Shown: piece by piece, positions 60,990-64,000 of the stretch
Numbering within the stretch: position 1 is the stretch's first letter
How the letters are laid out: each line of letters begins with the position of its first letter
Origin: Chrysaora quinquecirrha
Lineage: Eukaryota > Cnidaria > Scyphozoa > Semaeostomeae > Pelagiidae
Length of the DNA stretch: 64,000 nt
NCBI GenBank assembly: GCA_014526335.1
Contig: JACTAT010000059.1
Coordinates: 2,206,564 to 2,270,563 of the forward strand
Direction of reading: 5' to 3'
Made by a program: the position numbers and the translations under genes
The notes under the pieces: generated by a model
The model's database searches: none
What the model was told of the DNA's origin: nothing
The model's input: the letters and a program-made list of their open reading frames with translations, nothing else

Positions 60990-61570
60990 TCAAATAATTG
61001 ATGGAAAATCTCAGAAATAGATCAGGATAGGGCAGCTCAGGAACCTACAACCTCTGACTTTTTACCCCAATGCTCTACTTTTCTTTCTTATGTATACAGA
61101 AAGAGTTCGTTTTCTTGGTTGGACTCTTCAATTAATCTGATTGGTCATCCCGCTGTATCCCACGAGTTGATTGGTGTTCAAAAAACAATACCAATCAGGC
61201 TAAGCTTTTCTATTGGTGTATTTCGATCTGCATCTGGGTATAAATAGTGCCTAAGGCCTTATTCATTTTTTCTGCCTATTTCTGGCGTTTATACTCTGAG
61301 GAGTGTCTGGCGAAAGTAGTTTTCAAAAATGTTTCCGCCGTTTCTTGCAATTTTGAAATTTGAAATTGATAAGGCTAGTACAGCTCTCGAACACATGACC
61401 CCTAACTTTGTATGCCAATGGCTCATAAGAATGTTGTTCTCGGTTCCTGAAAAAATTCAGAAAATCAAGTAATCAAAGCAGTCAATAATTGCTGGAAAAA
61501 TCTTAGAAATTGATACGGTTAGGATTGACGAATCTACGACCTCAGACTTCGTATGGCATGCAAACAAGAA
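60990..61570. repeat. Three diverged copies of a ~65-bp segment
   Basis: Segments near 61015, 61360 and 61507 share the order AGAAATTGAT, GGTTAGG or GGCTAGT, CTACGACCTCAGACTT-like and TATGGCATGC-like words. The spacing is irregular. Confidence 0.4.
61140..61246 (+). promoter_or_regulatory. Candidate Pol II promoter: CCAAT cluster plus TATA box
   Basis: Four CCAAT/ATTGG boxes (ATTGG at 61140, 61170 and 61212; CCAAT at 61191) precede TATAAATA at 61239-61246 by spacing typical of CCAAT/TATA promoters. No recognisable coding sequence follows on the plus strand within the window, so the gene could be non-coding, beyond reach, or the cluster could be chance in AT-rich DNA. Confidence 0.3.
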
Positions 61571-64000
61571 ATTTTCAGAACAGCATTTGCTCATATTCAT
61601 CATTGCAAATACATTTCAGCATTAAGGATAATTCACAACTAAATACAAAAGATACAAAATTCTTAATTGTTCCTATTTCCAATTTACTACATACTTAATT
61701 CACTTTCAATTGGAAGATAATAACTGCTTTCAAGATTACATAAAACATCACCTACAAATAACTAATTATTAGAAATACAAATATTAATATTCTATCTACA
61801 AAATTATTGATATCAGCTTATGCATACCGAGTTTCCTATCAATTAGGAAAATTGTCATTATGATTATGCTAGTTTACAAATTTTAATTCTAATTATAAAT
61901 TTTAGACATAGGAATAAGAAGGACAGACAGTCAAGTAAGGAAGACCATGATAGCACTAGAAGCTGATTGTGGTCTCTATTAACAAATGTAGACTAGGGTT
62001 ATTAAACACCCTACACCTACGAAATCAGTCATAATTTTCTGCTTTTGTAAGAACAATTTTACAAATCAGACCATTACATTATTCTAACATTCAACCACGC
62101 CATTTAACAAGCCACGTACAAAAAGTTGTTTTTTCACGCTTATTTCAATTGGGTAAAATTTGATAAAAAAAATGAGATGCAAAAATCAGACTCACAATAC
62201 ACCATTGTTGTAAGGAGCATACGCAGTTCTCTTGTTGCTGAAAACATCACTTTATGTCAGCCATTTCTTTATTGCAATATCGAAGACTGTTTTGTTTTGA
62301 TGCCAAAATTTGTGCTTAACACCAGGTATTTCATAAAGGGTCAGGTCACCTCTTTCGTGAAGAGTGCGAAGGCCAAACCAATCCTCCATAAAGGCCTGGA
62401 AGATATAAGATGTAAGGAAGCTAAATTTAAGTTAGCTTAGTCGAACTGACCAAAAATTGCTAGTCAGCTAAATAAGAATTAAAATTCTGCTTGCTAATAG
62501 CTGAGGGTTTAAAGAACTAAATTTAGTATGGAATAAAAATGCTTGTTTACATGGTAAGAAATAAACACGCTAGTCAATAAGGTGAAACAAGAATTTGATG
62601 AAGAACAAGGAACGAAATAACGATCCTGAAGAAATCGCTAAGAGTTACAAACGATACGAAAGGGAAACGACTGAATCCAGAACAGTAACTGTTTGACAGA
62701 GCCTAGCTTACTTTTCCGTTCTTTGGCGGTAACCCTTTAATTAATATCTTTCTCTATAAAAAATGAAGTTTTACCTTTTGTTGCTCCATTGGCACACGAG
62801 ATTTAGCATCTGGACCCAGATATCCATAAACGCTAAACAAGGAACAATGCAATAGGAGACATATGAACAATTTTCAAAGATTTAAGAGAGAGAGATGTGT
62901 TAGTGTTCAGAATTCGACAATCCACATGCATGGAAGCCTTAAATATAGATGAAATATAAAGATTGATACGGTCCACATCAGCAGTAAAGTTGCCATAACC
63001 CGAAACTACGTTTGTTACCAAAATATTCTTGCTTGCTTGCCACTAATGCCCGCAGTTACCCTTAAACTAACTCGATTAGCCTATATGTAACCCTGTATCA
63101 CTTAAACTGAAAACTCTATCCTACTACTCGATTTGTATCAACATTTGAAAACCCAATTTAAATCAACATTTGCTAATCTTACTGCCTTTTAGAACAAACT
63201 TTTGTTCGAGGTAGCTGGACTCATAGCCACTAAACTAGCTACATATCGTATTTCCTCGATTAAGGCATGGATGCTTGTTTAAAAATCCATCTTAAAGAGG
63301 AGCAATTATTTGAAAATTTATGAACAAACTAACGTTCTGACAACAAAATTTAAGTTTTGCAGCAACTTGCAAAAGGTGTCTCTTGATTCATTCAATAAGA
63401 TTGCACGTACACTATCAAAGGAGTTTCAGAGGGCCAATCTGAAAGTTAGCTAAGTCGAAAGGGGGTGCTTTATTCGGGAAAGGACCCTTATTCGAGGAAA
63501 TATCCACAGCATTTTTGGTAGGGACGCTTTTGTGGATCAACAATTGTTTCAGTTACGAGAACATCGACCCAGACATCACACAACGCAAAGGAATTGCTAC
63601 AACTCAATAAAGCCTGGACTTAAGGTTGAAGTGAAAGTTCCTTTTGCATCCTTAAAAGGGCCAATACCTTTTAAGTATATCTACGTCAATCTCCAGAAAA
63701 TGGAAATCATTGCTGTATCAAGGCAGAAAGAATATGTTTCCTCGTTTTGATCCTTTAGGTAGTTCTGTTGGCCGTCTCATGCATGGTATCGAAAAGCCAA
63801 CAATAGTTGAGCTTCACCTTTCTCGCTATAGTTGTTTGCTTTACGCATGTGTGCGTGGACCCTAACAAATGTTGCAAGACCTGGCCAAACGATGTAACAT
63901 CATGTTCCGCGGTGCAACATTTTTGACTGTTTTCAAACTTCATGCAATATCGTGCAACAAATGCACACTGCAACATGGGTGGCCAAACGATACAACATCG
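61571..64000. other. Intergenic DNA to the window edge, no gene recognised
   Basis: Short frames only. From about 63880 to the edge, repeated words (CTGGCCAAACGATGTAACAT, TGGCCAAACGATACAACAT) suggest the start of another GGCCAAACG-family element cut by the window end. Confidence 0.45.

Overview
The window is metazoan nuclear DNA, AT-rich, intron-rich and full of repeats. The only recognisable protein genes are minus-strand members of the DEG/ENaC (amiloride-sensitive, ASIC-like) sodium-channel family, which is found only in animals. An invertebrate, perhaps an anthozoan cnidarian, is my guess; the sequence alone does not prove the taxon.

Layout. 1-8690 is a tandem satellite of ~192-bp monomers (about 41 copies), interrupted once by an 812-bp TA-flanked inverted-repeat element. 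8691-11249 holds no recognisable gene. 11250-17950 (gene 1) and 22993-27395 (gene 2) are two diverged DEG/ENaC paralogs in head-to-tail order. Their C-terminal exon sizes and phases match (151/148, 57, 166, 92, 116/134 bp). Every coding joint I checked is in frame and bounded by GT/AG, so both could encode full channels: N-terminal HG motif, TM1, FPAVSLCN motif, and a GSS or GAS selectivity filter before TM2.

About 12.8-34.1 kb is then present again at about 34.8-54.0 kb (gene 3 = copy of gene 1, gene 4 = copy of gene 2). A 500-N gap at 34146-34645 separates the copies. The homology runs to the last base before the gap and starts close after it. That is what a tandem duplication would give, but also what two unmerged overlapping haplotype contigs would give. 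The second copies are damaged. Gene 3 has a tRNA-derived SINE in place of a splice acceptor and loses its last exons into the gap. Gene 4 loses its pore/TM2 exons beside a mariner-like element. A further short coding exon at 55201-55348 is probably the N-terminal exon of gene 4/gene 2.

Comparing the two copies gives empty/filled sites for many mobile elements: a 1.78-kb TA-flanked element with identical 231-bp direct terminal repeats, three tRNA-derived SINEs, and changes in tandem-repeat number. 54-64 kb is gene-poor, with two short DNA transposons with perfect 8-bp target duplications, microsatellites, SINE fragments and one promoter-like CCAAT/TATA cluster.
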